Part shown: one piece after another, positions 39,105 to 52,200 of the stretch
Position numbering within the stretch: position 1 is the stretch's first letter
Layout: the number at the start of each line of letters is the position of its first letter
Translations under genes and position numbers: made by a program
IMG/VR virus record: IMGVR_UViG_3300032213_001931
Coordinates: 1 to 60,245 of that record
DNA length: 60,245 bases
Direction: 5' to 3' (one strand)
Origin: a virus
The notes under the pieces: model-generated
The model's database searches: none
Told to the model about the DNA's origin: nothing
The model's input: the letters and a program-made list of their open reading frames with translations, nothing else

Positions 39105-41117
39105 ATGATGATGTTTGGACCACCTAATAATACGGGGGCAGGAGTTAACGCTGAATCCACTGGTAATGAAGATTTGGGTATTGGTAAGGACCTTACTGGT
39201 TTTCTTACTAATATAACTGATGCCACCCGAGGTGCTAGCGCTCTTAAAACTTCATTTGATGCAACATTTAAGGCTATACAAGATGTTGATGGAATCATGT
39301 CCAAAGTTGTAACTAAATTAGGAACTGGCTCACAAAATTCAGAACAAATTAAAGAAACTTTTGGTAAAGCTTATGCTAATGTTGCATTGTTTGGTGGTTC
39401 TTTGGCTGATGTTCAAAAAGCTCAGGAAGATTTTTTAGATGTAAACCAAAGAAATGTTATTCTTAGTTCTGAAAATCTAAGTGAGTTAGTTGCTGTGAAT
39501 AAAGTAACCGGTGTTGCGTCTAAAGAGTTATTGACTGGATTTCAAAATGCTGGATTTTCTATGACTCACATTAGTGATAATATGACTAAGGTTGTTAAAA
39601 TTTCTCGAGAAATGGGGGTTAACGCTCAAGTAGTTTCCAGTAGTGTTGTTAGTAATTTAGAAAAATTAAATAAGTTTGGATTTCCAAACGGTGTTGAGGG
39701 TTTGGCTAAGATGGCGGCTAAGGCTGCAAGTTTAAGGATGGATATGGCAAGTACTTTTAAAATTGCTGGTGACATATTCGATAGAGGTCCTGAGGCCGCA
39801 ATTGAAATATCTGCATCATTACAAAGACTAGGCGCCGCTTCAGGGTCATTACTTGACCCAATTAAATTAATGGATTTAGCTCAAAATAATGTTCCTGAGT
39901 TACAAAATCAACTTGTTGAATTAAGTAAACAATATAGTGTATTTAACGAAGAAACGGGACAGTTTGAAATTATGCCGGGTGCTAGACGACAAATAAATGA
40001 AGTTGAAAAAGCTTTGGGAATGAGTTCGGGTGAGTTATCAAAAATGTCGTTAGAAGCTGCTAAATTAGATAAGAAATTATCTGAAATAGATTTTAGTCAG
40101 TTAGGTTTTAATGCTACTGAAGAAGAAAAAACTATGATAGCAAACCTTGCTGAAATGAATGATAGTGGTCAATATACTGTTAAGATAAAAGATGGGAATG
40201 GAGAATTTCAAGAAAAATTAATAAGTGAGTTAACTGATGATGATAAGAAGAAATTACAAGAAGGTCAATTAGATAATGCTGTTGAAATGAAAGATATTGC
40301 GTATCAACAACTCGGTATGCAAGGTCAAATGGTTGCTCAACAACTTGCAATGAATAATTCAATATCGATGTTAATTGCGACAACTGATATGGGGACTAAA
40401 ATTTTAGAAGGTGCTCAAGAAAGACAAACAAGAGTTTTAGGATTAGAAAAGACAGGTGACCAAAAAAACGCATTAGATTTACTTAGTACTAATAATGCCG
40501 AAACAGTTAAAATTGTTAATCAAATGGGTGGTGATGTTGAAAAACTTTTTAATTTATTAAATAACGGTGGTAGTAAAGATGAATTAAAAGACGCATTAAC
40601 AGGTATTTTAGATAAATCAATAAACCTTGGAGGTGACGTACTTAAAAGTCAACTGCAAAATATGAATGGTGTGGATTTAGCCACAACGATTGTTAGTAAA
40701 ATGTTTTCAGGTAGTATTGAAAAATTTACAGAAGGTATTGATAAATTCTTAAAAGGTGTTGGTGTTAAAGACTCGATTATAACACCTGACGGTGTAATAA
40801 CACCTTTAGAACAGGATAGTATAATTACTATGACACAAGGCGAAAAATTCAAAGAAAATTTATTAGGTAAAGGTACTCCACAACCGAATCAAACTGCAAT
40901 GATTGATAGGGAAATGATGGTTTCGTCACCACAATCAAAAGGTAATACACCGAACAATTCGAAAGTTGAAATCGCTTTTACACATAAAGTTGATGGACCG
41001 GTAAGTGCGGATGTTGCAAATGCGTTTTCTAAATCTTTAAGAGATAATCCTACATTACAAAAACAAATTATTGATACTATAAATCAAGCGAACACAAATT
41101 TTGGTTTAACTGCATAA
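39105..41117 (+). CDS. Tape measure protein
   Basis: A 670-residue, largely helical protein with few aromatic residues and many Ala, Ser, Lys and Glu. It has successive helices such as LVAVNKVTGVASKELLTGFQNAG and AAKAASLRMDMASTFKIAGDIFDRG, the composition of phage tape measures that set tail length. T4 gp29 is 590 residues, so the predicted tail is of similar length. The position right after the gp26-like chaperone and before the baseplate genes supports the call. The C-terminal VEIAFTHKVDGPVSADVANAFSKSL looks like an end domain. Two ATGs are adjacent; the first is assumed. Confidence 0.8.
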   Translation: MMMFGPPNNTGAGVNAESTGNEDLGIGKDLTGFLTNITDATRGASALKTSFDATFKAIQDVDGIMSKVVTKLGTGSQNSEQIKETFGKAYANVALFGGSLADVQKAQEDFLDVNQRNVILSSENLSELVAVNKVTGVASKELLTGFQNAGFSMTHISDNMTKVVKISREMGVNAQVVSSSVVSNLEKLNKFGFPNGVEGLAKMAAKAASLRMDMASTFKIAGDIFDRGPEAAIEISASLQRLGAASGSLLDPIKLMDLAQNNVPELQNQLVELSKQYSVFNEETGQFEIMPGARRQINEVEKALGMSSGELSKMSLEAAKLDKKLSEIDFSQLGFNATEEEKTMIANLAEMNDSGQYTVKIKDGNGEFQEKLISELTDDDKKKLQEGQLDNAVEMKDIAYQQLGMQGQMVAQQLAMNNSISMLIATTDMGTKILEGAQERQTRVLGLEKTGDQKNALDLLSTNNAETVKIVNQMGGDVEKLFNLLNNGGSKDELKDALTGILDKSINLGGDVLKSQLQNMNGVDLATTIVSKMFSGSIEKFTEGIDKFLKGVGVKDSIITPDGVITPLEQDSIITMTQGEKFKENLLGKGTPQPNQTAMIDREMMVSSPQSKGNTPNNSKVEIAFTHKVDGPVSADVANAFSKSLRDNPTLQKQIIDTINQANTNFGLTA

Positions 41118-41131
41118 AACCTAATTTATTC

Positions 41132-41138
41132 TATTTAT
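41132..41138 (+). promoter_or_regulatory. TATTTAT motif before the large baseplate gene
   Basis: TATTTAT followed by TATAAAAG ends 14 bases before the ATG at 41153. One of the repeated set. Confidence 0.4.
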
Positions 41139-41152
41139 TATAAAAGAACTAA

Positions 41153-44100
41153 ATGTCTGAAAATATATTATCATTTGGTGGTTCGCAACAGTTTAGAAAA
41201 AAACTTGTAAGTAGAAATTTAAAACCTTACAAAATTGATGGTGCTTACTCGTATAATCAAGACCCTATTAATTCTGAAACTGTTTTACATGATTCTTCAC
41301 CCGTTGACACTCCAAATGTAAGTAATACTATTTTTGTTGAGCCAACTGAAATGACTACAATTAATATATTTGGTCCTTCAGGTAATTTTATTGATGGTGC
41401 TGAAATTGTTGACAATGTAAGTATACCATCATATCCTAAAGATTATACTGGCGGGCAATCAGAATATAGTCCAAATGATACTAAAATGGACCTTATCAAT
41501 GAAGCGTTTATTGATAATGTTGCGGTTGTTAACCGATATACTCCTGAAGAAAATTACTCAGACTTATTTATTGTTACTGAAAAAATATTACCAAAAACAA
41601 AATTACAATCAGGTGTTTACCCACAGTCTTTTGTTCAAGGTGATTATACTGTATTCGAAATATTAAATGATGACCCTGAATTAGGTAATGATTCTTACAT
41701 TCAAAAAATTGGAGCGGAAAGATTGGTTGACGCTTTTCAAGCAAGAATTGCACGTGAAATTGAAAGAAATACGATAGGTTTACTTAATCTTGACGCATTA
41801 ACTAATGTGTTTGACGCTACATTAGTTGCAACAGGACAAGAACCTTTAATACAAAGAAATTATACAATTACAGTACCTGACGGAATTATTGATTACGCAG
41901 CATTCTTTATCCAAAGAATTACAGGAACTTATCTACCAGCATCACCAATTGAAGGAAGTTATTTTTCATCACCTGAAAGACAAGGGATGAGACCTTTACA
42001 AACTTTAGGTAATTTAGGTGGTAATATTTTAAATAGACAAAACCCTTCAATAATATTTTTGAATAATACTGGTTCAGGACAAAAATCAGTATTGTTTAAT
42101 ACTTTATCATATAATCGATATAAACCTGATTATACATTAACAAGAACTCAAGTAGGTGCGTTTATATCTAATCTATTTGATAATCCCGCTTCAATTGGAA
42201 ATTTATATATTGGAAGACAAGAAAGTGACATTACAGGGGTTTCATCACCACCTAATGCAACACCTGTCAATGCGTTTGGTATACCAATGCAGACGACAGT
42301 GTATGGACCTGACAAGGTAGGTACACTTTATGAAGGTGACCAAAATTTTCAGTTTGGTTTAGCAGGTAAAAATTATAATGAAAGACCTGTATTTGATGGC
42401 GGATTTGTTTGGATTTCAAACCTAACAAAAGTTGAGGCAGGAAGAACCGTAGGTCAAGATGGAAGAATATACGGAAATAATACGCAGTTCACACCATTAA
42501 GTTCATCTTACTCACAAGTTTTATCAACAAATTATACGTTTAGACCTGGTTCAATTTTAGATATTACACAAAGAATTATTGATTCTACACCTGCTCAAGG
42601 TAAAGATAGATTAGGACATGTTGGTAATGCTATGAACCAAGTATCTAAAGTATTTTGGGATGGGTATAAAGAATTAACTAAAGGTTCTAAAATTAAAAAA
42701 TATATTGACCAAGCTGGTCAACAAGTTGGTACTGAATATTGTAGAATCTTTTCTAAAGATAGACCTTATTCTACTTATGGTGACTTACAAGGGACTTATG
42801 CTAATACTAGTGGTGCTGAAACTAATGGTAATATCAGAAGATATTCCTATTCAGTTTTAGATAGTGCCTATAACTTGAATATTGTACCATATAAAGATGG
42901 TGGTACATCAATGATGGGTGGGAGTGTTAAAAAATATATGTTTTCTATTGAAAACTTAGCTTGGAAAAATTCACCTGAATTTGAGTCATTACCTGATTGT
43001 GAAAAAGGACCTAATGGTGGTAGAATTATGTGGTTTCCACCGTATGATTTAACTTTTGACGACTCAACAACGGCATCATTTACTGAAACTAAATTTATTG
43101 GAAGACCGGAACCAATCTATACTTACAATAATACAACTAGAACAGGTTCAGTTGGATTTAAAATAATTGTTGACCATCCGTCAGTATTAAATTTAATTGC
43201 AAATAAAGAATTAGAAAACCAAAATAGTGAAATTGTTAATGGAGTAGTTAATTCATTTTTTGCGGGATGTAAAAAATACGATATATATGAGCTAGCTAAA
43301 AAATTCGGACAATTAGATTTTAATACAATATCTGAATTATATCAACAAGTATTATCAAGTGGTGATTCATCTGATGAGGATAAAGTTGAAGCATTACAAT
43401 CAGTATCATCTGAAGATGGAACTCCTATATCGACTGAAAACATATCACTATCTCAGAGTTTTAATAATTGGGGATTTTATTTTGATTATGATGACTCACC
43501 AGTAAACTATAAAGATTTGTACGAGAATTACACAAATTCTGCAAACACTATATATTATAGTCAACAAAACCCAACTGAAAATACCGATTTAATTTTTAAT
43601 TCAGTAATCACTGAAAACTATAATAAAATGGTTGATTTAAGAAATGAAATTGCAACAATTTTACAAAAGGGTGGGGGTGTTGAATTAGTTTTTGAAGGGA
43701 CTCAAAATGTTAATGAATCCGAAGAAGTGTCAGTTGCAAATAGTGAAAGTTTACTTGAAAGTATTAGATTATTTTTTAATGAATTTAGTTTAGGTACTGA
43801 TGGCAAAAATTTATCTTATTATAATTCACAAACAAAATTAAAATATAGTATTTTAAAGTCTGTAACCGTTGATACAACACCACAATCAAGTGTAAGTGTT
43901 GAAAGTGTTAATTGTAATATTTTCAACCCTGATACACCGGGACTTACTTTTACAAGACAATCAATGCTTTGTAGAGCAATCAAAATAAAAAATATTAATC
44001 TAACCCAACCATCACCAACAAATGAAAGTGAGACTGATAATAGTTCACAAAGTAATATTCAAAGAGCAAAAAGTTCGACTGGTCAATTTTTATCAAGTTT

Positions 44101-45952
44101 ATTTGGAAATAAGAAAAAGAATAAAGAAAGTATTGAAGCTAAAGCTAAAAATATTAGTAAAAAAATAATAAGAAATTTATTAAATGAACAAAATTATTTT
44201 GAAATACTTAAAACAGAAGACCCATTTTTATACGATAGTTATAAAACAAAAATTAAATTTTTTAATCCCGCATTTCACTCAATAACTCCTGAAGGATTTA
44301 ACTCAAGGTTAACATTTTTAAATCAATGTTTTAGACCTGGTAATACAATTCCAACTAAAAACGAAGGAGGCGAATTTATTAAAAAAGATTCGTTTAATAC
44401 TAATTTTGGTACACCACCGATATTGGTATTAAGAATTGGTGATTTTTATAATTGTAAAATTGTACCTGACGGAGGATTAACTTTAACTTATGAAAATTTA
44501 GATATTAATCCTGAAGGTATTGGAGTACAACCAATGATTGTTACAGTTAAAATAACTTTTAAAATGATTGGTGGTCACGGACTTAAAGAACCTGTAGAAA
44601 GATTACAAAATGCCTTATCTTTTAATTATTATGCTAACACTGAAATGTATGATGAAAGGTCAGTATCTACTGATACTACAGAGTTAACAACAATTGTTGA
44701 AAGTCTTAAAACCCCATTAAGTACTTTACAAGGTATCGCAGGACAACCATCAAACAACACAATTTCTTCAAACCAAGCGACTACACAAAACCCAACTGAA
44801 GGTGGGGTAACAATTGGATTGATTACACAATCAACACAAAATAATGGTTCTGAAACTGGGACTATTAATTATAAATCATTTTTTGATGGTAATGTTGATT
44901 CAACACAGAATTATTTTAATTTGGTTGAAAGTTTTATAACTTCAATTGTTAGTGACACAAATTATGGTGTTTTTAAACAAATATATAGTAATAGAACTTT
45001 TAATAATGGAAGTTTAAATTCCTTACAATCACCAATTAGTGATGTTAAAATATTAGGTAAATTTAATGATTATTCAAAATATATTGATGATGTAACAAGT
45101 GCGTACATTACTGAAGTTGAAAATAATACTGATTTTATTAGTCAATATTTGTTATTGAACAACGTATCGGCTAATGATTTAAGAATTGTTACTAGTAATT
45201 TAAAATCGAAGGCACAAACACAAAAAAATAAAATATTAAATTTAATATCAAATAAATCACAGTCAATCGCGGTTAGTCAATCAGAAATATATCAGGGGTA
45301 TCGAAAAATGGATTTAATATGTGATGCAACTGATGGTAAAATTGCAACATACGGAGCTCCAATAATATATACTAATACTGGAATTTTAGTTGGTACTTCG
45401 GATACTTTAACTGATATTAGAAATGACTATACCAAGATTGCTAATGATATTAAAGATTATTATAATTTATTATTAAGTAAAAATTTAATTTTAGAAATAA
45501 CTACACCAAGTGTATATTTTACTCCATTAACATCATTAAGTTCTACAGGTAGTGTTAATTTATTTTTCACACTTTTTGCAAGTGATATTATAGATGAAAC
45601 AACAAGAAACGAATTTATACAATATGTTAGTTCTAATTTATTGGCACAAACATTACCACAAACTATAGATAAGGTTAGAACATCTGTTAATTCTCTTGTT
45701 AGTTCATTTACTGAAGAAAAAAATGCTGAAAATTCATTAGTTAATAATACATTTAATTCTAATGAATATAAGTTTTTTAAAGAATATAACCCACAAGTTA
45801 ATAATGTTAGTATAAAAGGTAAAAATAGGGATTTTACATTTACAAGTATTGGGGCAACCGATACACAAAAATCAAATTTATCCGATGTTTATAAAAATGT
45901 TAATATTAACAATGATAATAGCACCTATAATGGTAAAAAATATTTTAACTAA
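41153..45952 (+). CDS. Very large tail/baseplate structural protein (1599 residues)
   Basis: A 1599-residue protein rich in Asn, Ser and Tyr, with no membrane spans. It starts MSENILSFGGSQQFRKKLVSRNLKPY. GSVGFKIIVDHPSVLNLIANKE near 667-688 and GGLTLTYENLDINPEGIGVQPMIVTVKITFKMIGGHGLKEPVERLQNALSFNYY near 1107-1160 look like beta-rich tail subunit domains with a terminal helix, as in tube-like or baseplate proteins. It lies after the tape measure and before the gp53-like gene, so it may be a tail tube initiator, hub or wedge component. The large size relative to T4 parts suggests fused domains. Its last codon overlaps the next start. Confidence 0.6.
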   Translation: MSENILSFGGSQQFRKKLVSRNLKPYKIDGAYSYNQDPINSETVLHDSSPVDTPNVSNTIFVEPTEMTTINIFGPSGNFIDGAEIVDNVSIPSYPKDYTGGQSEYSPNDTKMDLINEAFIDNVAVVNRYTPEENYSDLFIVTEKILPKTKLQSGVYPQSFVQGDYTVFEILNDDPELGNDSYIQKIGAERLVDAFQARIAREIERNTIGLLNLDALTNVFDATLVATGQEPLIQRNYTITVPDGIIDYAAFFIQRITGTYLPASPIEGSYFSSPERQGMRPLQTLGNLGGNILNRQNPSIIFLNNTGSGQKSVLFNTLSYNRYKPDYTLTRTQVGAFISNLFDNPASIGNLYIGRQESDITGVSSPPNATPVNAFGIPMQTTVYGPDKVGTLYEGDQNFQFGLAGKNYNERPVFDGGFVWISNLTKVEAGRTVGQDGRIYGNNTQFTPLSSSYSQVLSTNYTFRPGSILDITQRIIDSTPAQGKDRLGHVGNAMNQVSKVFWDGYKELTKGSKIKKYIDQAGQQVGTEYCRIFSKDRPYSTYGDLQGTYANTSGAETNGNIRRYSYSVLDSAYNLNIVPYKDGGTSMMGGSVKKYMFSIENLAWKNSPEFESLPDCEKGPNGGRIMWFPPYDLTFDDSTTASFTETKFIGRPEPIYTYNNTTRTGSVGFKIIVDHPSVLNLIANKELENQNSEIVNGVVNSFFAGCKKYDIYELAKKFGQLDFNTISELYQQVLSSGDSSDEDKVEALQSVSSEDGTPISTENISLSQSFNNWGFYFDYDDSPVNYKDLYENYTNSANTIYYSQQNPTENTDLIFNSVITENYNKMVDLRNEIATILQKGGGVELVFEGTQNVNESEEVSVANSESLLESIRLFFNEFSLGTDGKNLSYYNSQTKLKYSILKSVTVDTTPQSSVSVESVNCNIFNPDTPGLTFTRQSMLCRAIKIKNINLTQPSPTNESETDNSSQSNIQRAKSSTGQFLSSLFGNKKKNKESIEAKAKNISKKIIRNLLNEQNYFEILKTEDPFLYDSYKTKIKFFNPAFHSITPEGFNSRLTFLNQCFRPGNTIPTKNEGGEFIKKDSFNTNFGTPPILVLRIGDFYNCKIVPDGGLTLTYENLDINPEGIGVQPMIVTVKITFKMIGGHGLKEPVERLQNALSFNYYANTEMYDERSVSTDTTELTTIVESLKTPLSTLQGIAGQPSNNTISSNQATTQNPTEGGVTIGLITQSTQNNGSETGTINYKSFFDGNVDSTQNYFNLVESFITSIVSDTNYGVFKQIYSNRTFNNGSLNSLQSPISDVKILGKFNDYSKYIDDVTSAYITEVENNTDFISQYLLLNNVSANDLRIVTSNLKSKAQTQKNKILNLISNKSQSIAVSQSEIYQGYRKMDLICDATDGKIATYGAPIIYTNTGILVGTSDTLTDIRNDYTKIANDIKDYYNLLLSKNLILEITTPSVYFTPLTSLSSTGSVNLFFTLFASDIIDETTRNEFIQYVSSNLLAQTLPQTIDKVRTSVNSLVSSFTEEKNAENSLVNNTFNSNEYKFFKEYNPQVNNVSIKGKNRDFTFTSIGATDTQKSNLSDVYKNVNINNDNSTYNGKKYFN

Positions 45953-46275
45953 TGGCAAACGAATATTATAATAGGTATCAAAATTTTACTGTAAATGGTG
46001 AACAAACTACTTTACCTTTTGTTACTATACCTTTAAAAACTACAGATAAAAAATACATATATAGGGTTGGGATTTCAAGATTAGATAAAGTATCCCAATT
46101 GTATTATAACTCACCGTATTTTGGGTGGTTAATAATGTTATCTAATCCACAATATGGAGGTTCTGAAATAGATATACCGGATAACGCAGTACTTAATATA
46201 CCATTCCCTTTGAACAATTCTTTATTAGATTATAAAACAGCACTTCAACAGTACTTTTATTATTATGGAGAGTAA
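45952..46275 (+). CDS. 53: LysM-like baseplate wedge protein (gp53-like)
   Basis: A 107-residue protein with a LysM-like arrangement: YRVGISRLDKVSQLYYNSPYFGWLIMLSNPQ then NAVLNIPFPL. The pattern of an N-terminal strand, an SxLYY helix, a W-containing helix and a closing LxIP strand matches small LysM-like tail proteins such as P2 gpX and the core of T4 gp53. It is about half the size of T4 gp53 (196). It overlaps the preceding gene (TAATG) and the following gene, so it is translated with its large neighbours. Likely a baseplate wedge or tail tip piece. Confidence 0.6.
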   Translation: MANEYYNRYQNFTVNGEQTTLPFVTIPLKTTDKKYIYRVGISRLDKVSQLYYNSPYFGWLIMLSNPQYGGSEIDIPDNAVLNIPFPLNNSLLDYKTALQQYFYYYGE

Positions 46276-49200
46276 CAGCATTTTTGTAGAGAAAAATTTT
46301 GACAACATTTTTATTGTTAATCCTAATCGTATATTAAATCAATATGGTAATCCTGAAGATAGATATGTTAAACATGAAGAATTAATATATTATGTTAATT
46401 TAGAGTGTGACCTTAAACCAAGAAGTAGGTTAATTGATGGAGATGATAAAGGTACTACTTTAACACAAATTGCTATAGGTAAGGTTAATTTTTTAAAACC
46501 AAATGACCAAGATTATCTAACGACTAATTGGACTAAATTACAAAGTGATGTTAGTGACCCAAACGTTATTAATGGGGAACTCTTAGGTTTAAAAAGTGTT
46601 ACTTATAAAATTAATACGTCATTCATTCCAACAATAACTATAACACTTGAGGACTCAAAGGGTAGGGCGTTAATGGAAAGTGGGGATAATTCAATTTACG
46701 CCGCATTTCTTACTCTACCTTATCCTGTTTTTTATTTAACTCTAAAAGGGTATTATGGTAAGGCAATTAGATATCCAATTATTTTACAAAAATTTAATTC
46801 ATCTTTTAATTCAAGTTCTGGTAATTTTGAAATTACTCTTAATTTCATAGCTTATCAATTTAATGTGTTAACTGATATTACTATGGGGTCTTTGTTAGCG
46901 ACACCTCAAATGTATTTAAAAAGAGTAAGTGAAGGAGCGTCGGTGAGTTCGTCAAACAATTCAAATGCTTCTTTATCACAAATATCACCTCAAACACAAA
47001 ATGTTAATCAAATTATTGAACAAAAGGGTTTGAAAAAAATAAAAGACGTTTATGCAAAATATAAAGACAAAGGACTTATTGATAAAAATGTACCTGAATT
47101 AACTCTACAGGAATTAATTACCAAATTGGATAATTTTATTAATTATAGTTTAGCTCAGTTTGGTCAACTTTCATTAGGTCCTCTAAATGATATTAAAGAA
47201 TATAATAATATCATAGATGAATATAGAAAAAAAATATTAACAGGTAAGGGTACATCATGGTTTTACAAATATTTATCCGAAAAAAATTTTTTTATTTATA
47301 ATGACGCTTCGGGTGATTTAAATAATGAGGATAACGCAGAAATAAAAATTTATACATATAACGCTAAAAAAGATAATCAATCTATTATTGAAAATACCCC
47401 GGAGGTTAATGGTCAAAAATATTCCGCAATTGAGGAACTTAAAGGTATTATAGAAGACTATAATGAAAGATTATTAAGTAACCCGACATTTGGAACTGGT
47501 GGAAAATATTTTATACCTGTTGAAATAAATTTAGGTAGTATCGGTATTACAATTGATAACGATAATGTTGATTCTGCTAAAACATACGAATTAAGACCTG
47601 ATAATAATAAGGGTAGGGCTAATGAAGTTCAAATATCTGAAATTAATTCTCAATTAAAACTGGTTAATAAAATTAATAGTGAATTAAATGTTAATAATGG
47701 TGAAACAAAACCAAAACCACCTTTAGATTATTGGTTTTTTAACTTTGATGGGGTAAATCGATTCAACGAAAAATTAAATCAGATACAGGAAAATCTACAA
47801 AAATATACTCAGGATGTTGAAAAAGAATTAACTGATGAGTTGACAAAATTTATATCAGACGCATCAGGATTAGGATTTGTACCAAGTCTTAAGAATATTA
47901 TGGGGGTTATATTGGCATCTGCTGAAGCTTTTTTGTTATTACTTAATGATGTACATGTTGCAGCTAATGACGTAAGAAATAATAAAAAAAGAAAAAACTC
48001 GGTTAAAGATATTGATATTAAAAATCCTAATGATACTAATTCTCCAGTGTATCCATGGCCATTATATGTAGTTGATAAAACTATAAATTGTGAACAAAAA
48101 TTCCAAATAACATATCCTGGTGACCCATCAGTTATATCAAAAACAAATGCCTATGACTATATTATTTGGCCTGAAGTTGAATTTGTTGAAGAATTTTTAA
48201 AAGGGTATGTCCAAAGAAAAACACCATCTGCACCAGAAACTAATTTAGATAAAACTAATGAAGTTGCAAGAGTAATGGTGTCAGGGTTTGATACGATACC
48301 AAGTAATACTCCATATTCTAACTTGGAAACTGTTAATTACTTTTTTGAAGTGTATGAAAGAATTAGTTCTATTGTTCAGTATAATGGATTTTTAAGAAAA
48401 AAAGTAACTGAACCAAAATATAATGGTAATTTAATTCAATATTTATCCGAATCTGAGGGTACTAATATAATAAATTCTATTTTAAATTTATCACCTGACT
48501 TACAATTAGTTTTTAGTGATAATGGTCCTAAATTTACTGTTGAGACTTATTTACAAAACCTTGTAGAAATTACTAATTCTGGTCAAAATACTTATTTTTA
48601 TAATTTACAAAGGGGGATTTTTAACACTCAATATCTACAAGAAAAAATTATAGAATCACCTAATGCTGTTTTACAATCTGAATTACCGTTAATTAAAATA
48701 ACATTAAAAGGTGATAAATCCTTTGAAAATTATATTGGAAGTAGTGTTCATAATATTAAAACTGTTTATGATTTAATGCCATTTACAAATGAACAATGGA
48801 GACGACAAAATTTACCTGATGGTAAAAATAAATTTTCGTTTGAAAATGATTTTAATAAAACAAATAATTCATTATTTTATAACACTTACACCAAAAAAAT
48901 ATCAAATTATATAACTGCTCTCGCAAATAGAAGTAATAACGATAAGGATATTATAAAACCGTTTACTGACTTTAAAATTTTAAAAAATAAAATTAATAAT
49001 CCTGTTACTTTAAATGATTTTTATGTAAATCGTAAAGAATTTATATTAACTGAAGGTAATATATACTACAGTAGTGGAACTCAAACAACATCAATAATTA
49101 ATACCCCATATTTTGTTAATGCCGTTCAATTAGGTATTAATCGTGAAATAACAAATCAAAGTGCTCCATATGTTGAAGCAGCTTATCTTTTCTTAAATAG

Positions 49201-52200
49201 TTTACCATTAGCGACTCTTAAAGAAAAATATCTTTCATTTATTAATAGTGAAAATGTTATATTAGATTATATTGCTCCAACCTTAACAAAATTCGCCGGT
49301 GTTCATAGTATCCCACAATTTTGGTTTTTAAAGTTAGGTTCTATATGGCATAGATATAAACAAAATATACAAAGTGATAATAATTTTGACAATCTTGACC
49401 AAATATGGTCAGACTTTAATGTGTTATCTAATTATTATCCAGCGGAAAATCCCACTTTATCATATACCTATAATTTTTCAGGATTAAATTATAACTATTC
49501 AATAACATGTCAAGGTGATATACCAAGTGCTCAAGGGACATACAGTAAAATTAATTTAGGATTTTACCCTAAATTAATTAATGAATATTTTTATTTTGTT
49601 AATAAAAAATTAATATTTTCTGCTAATAGTACGATTGATGTTATTACCGCAAAATTAAATGAAAGTATTGTTAATGGTGATGTTGTTTTAATTAGAACAA
49701 CAGATTCAAATTTTGGACCATTAACCGTTTGGTCAGTATTTGTTAGAAAACAAGAAACTGATAAATATTTTATAGTACCATCATTTGGAACAACTAATAA
49801 TGAATTACAAACTAAATTTGCAAATTCAACAAATAACTTATTTAATAATCCTGCAGTCTTTAATGGTTCTATAAGAACATTATGGGGGGGACCAAATTAT
49901 GGATATTTTGATACAAGTAGTATACAAAAACCAACACCTAAACAATATTTTAAAAAAATAAATACTGAACAATCGTATCAACAACCATTTGAATTGAGAA
50001 TTGATAATGAGTATTCTTCAATTGAAGAAATATTTTCAGTATTTGAAAAATCAGAACTTGATGTATTTGAAAAATTCTTTTTAGAATTTTGCGAAACACC
50101 ATCAACAACTTTAAATCCGATTAATTTTAAAAGCATTTATGCTGACATTATATCGGGTACTTTTAAAGTATCAGGTACAAGTGGAAATGATATTGTTAAA
50201 ACGATTCAAAATAGTCAGATTGATATTCTAAATTCATCTATATCTAATAAATTAACGATAAATTATCTATATAAACGAAGTAATCCTACAGGATTTGACC
50301 CACAATCATTTAATTATATTGTAAACTCTACAAAATATATTCAAACAATTACGGTAAATCCATATACTAATAATCTACCTCCTGAATTATCATATACAAA
50401 TTCATTACAACAATACCCTAATGAATGGTTAACATTACAACAGGTTGTTGGGTTTTCAACATTAGAAGGAATGCCGTATGATACTAATGGGGGTTCAAAA
50501 ATTACAAGTTTTTTTAAAGATTTTAATATTGAATTTACTGTAAGTAATATTAATACATTTAATAGATTAATAAAAATGTACGCGACTTTAAAAGATACTG
50601 CGGGTACAAATGAAAGTTTATCGGATACTTTTCGTAATAATATTGATAATATTTTTAATAATGATAGTAATCTTTATGCGGAAGTTTTCGAAGGTATTAT
50701 CAATTATTTAATAATAAATTTACCATCTTCTGAAAGAAGTGAAACCCAAGAAATATCAACAGTTATCGAAGGGTATCAGAGTAAGGTTGAATTATATGAT
50801 ATGTTTAAAGCTGTTAATGATAAATGGATAGCATCTAATGATTATAATACTAAAACATTATTTGAAGACTTTTTATTTTTAGATAGGGCTAATAGAGATA
50901 TTGGTGGTGATATATACCTTGATATCACTATGGTTAACAAGTATCTTAAAAATATATCACCTAAAACCAATGTATTTACTGTAATTGACTCAATATTTAA
51001 GTCACATAATTTTGTAACATTTTCAATGCCGTCGTATATTAATTTTTATAATTCGTATGTACCTTCACAAAATAGTAAAAATAATGAACCAGGTCAAAAT
51101 GAATTTGCTAATAATTTATTTGGAACATTTACCAATGTTGACTACCAACAAACAACCGCAAAATTAGTTAGTATATATAATGAAAAACCGTCAAATCAAT
51201 TACCAATACAGAGTTCTAAAAATGGATATAAAGATGACGGTTTAAATATTGACGACCCATCTAATAACGAGTTAAGAAACCCTTGTCAACCTAAAGATTT
51301 TGCGAAATCAAATAAAGTTGTTGGGTTTTCAGTTGATTTCCAATTGCAAAATCAAAGTGTGTTTGAAAATATATCAGTATCACAAGAATTAGGTAAAGCG
51401 ACTTCAGAATCTTTAGCGTCTATCGATGCTTTGGCCAACAGTTCAGGTATTCAAACATCAACTCAGAATGTTAGTTTATATAATATCTATAAAGATAGAA
51501 GTTATTCCTGTACTGTTGACGGATTTGGTAATGCCATGATACAACCAACAATGTATTTTATATTAAGAAACGTCCCACTTTTTGCGGGGTCATATTACAT
51601 TACTGAAGTTACACATACAATTAATTTAGATTCTTTTAAAACTTCATTTACTGGAACTAGACAAAGCGCATATACCTTACCTAAAGTTGAAAATACCTTT
51701 CAAACATTAAAAACACAATTATTAAGTACGATTAATAGTAATTTAAAAAATAGTAAAACTACTGTCGGCACATCTCAAACATTAAATAAATCTGCGATTA
51801 AATCATTAATGGTGTCAAATATAAATGGTAATGAAAGTTTAAATACGTCAAGTTTATGTTCATCTGTATTATATTCTGATTTTGCTGAGTATCAACCGTA
51901 TACTGAAAATGCAATTATAAAAACAGAATCAGATATACACATACTAATTAGTGATAATACTGATAATCCATTATCTTTTTATACTGTTGCCGCAATTTTT
52001 ACAATTGCTAGCCGATTTGATACATTACCTAATAGTTCATTACCTAAATATGGATTTAAATATATTGGTAATAATTTAGGGGATATTACTTTAGAGTACC
52101 CTATATATGGTGAATTAAAACAACAATATCTATCACAAGAATTTACATGTTTAACAGGTTCTGATAAAAAAAATAGACCTTATGCTGTTTTTAACAGTGT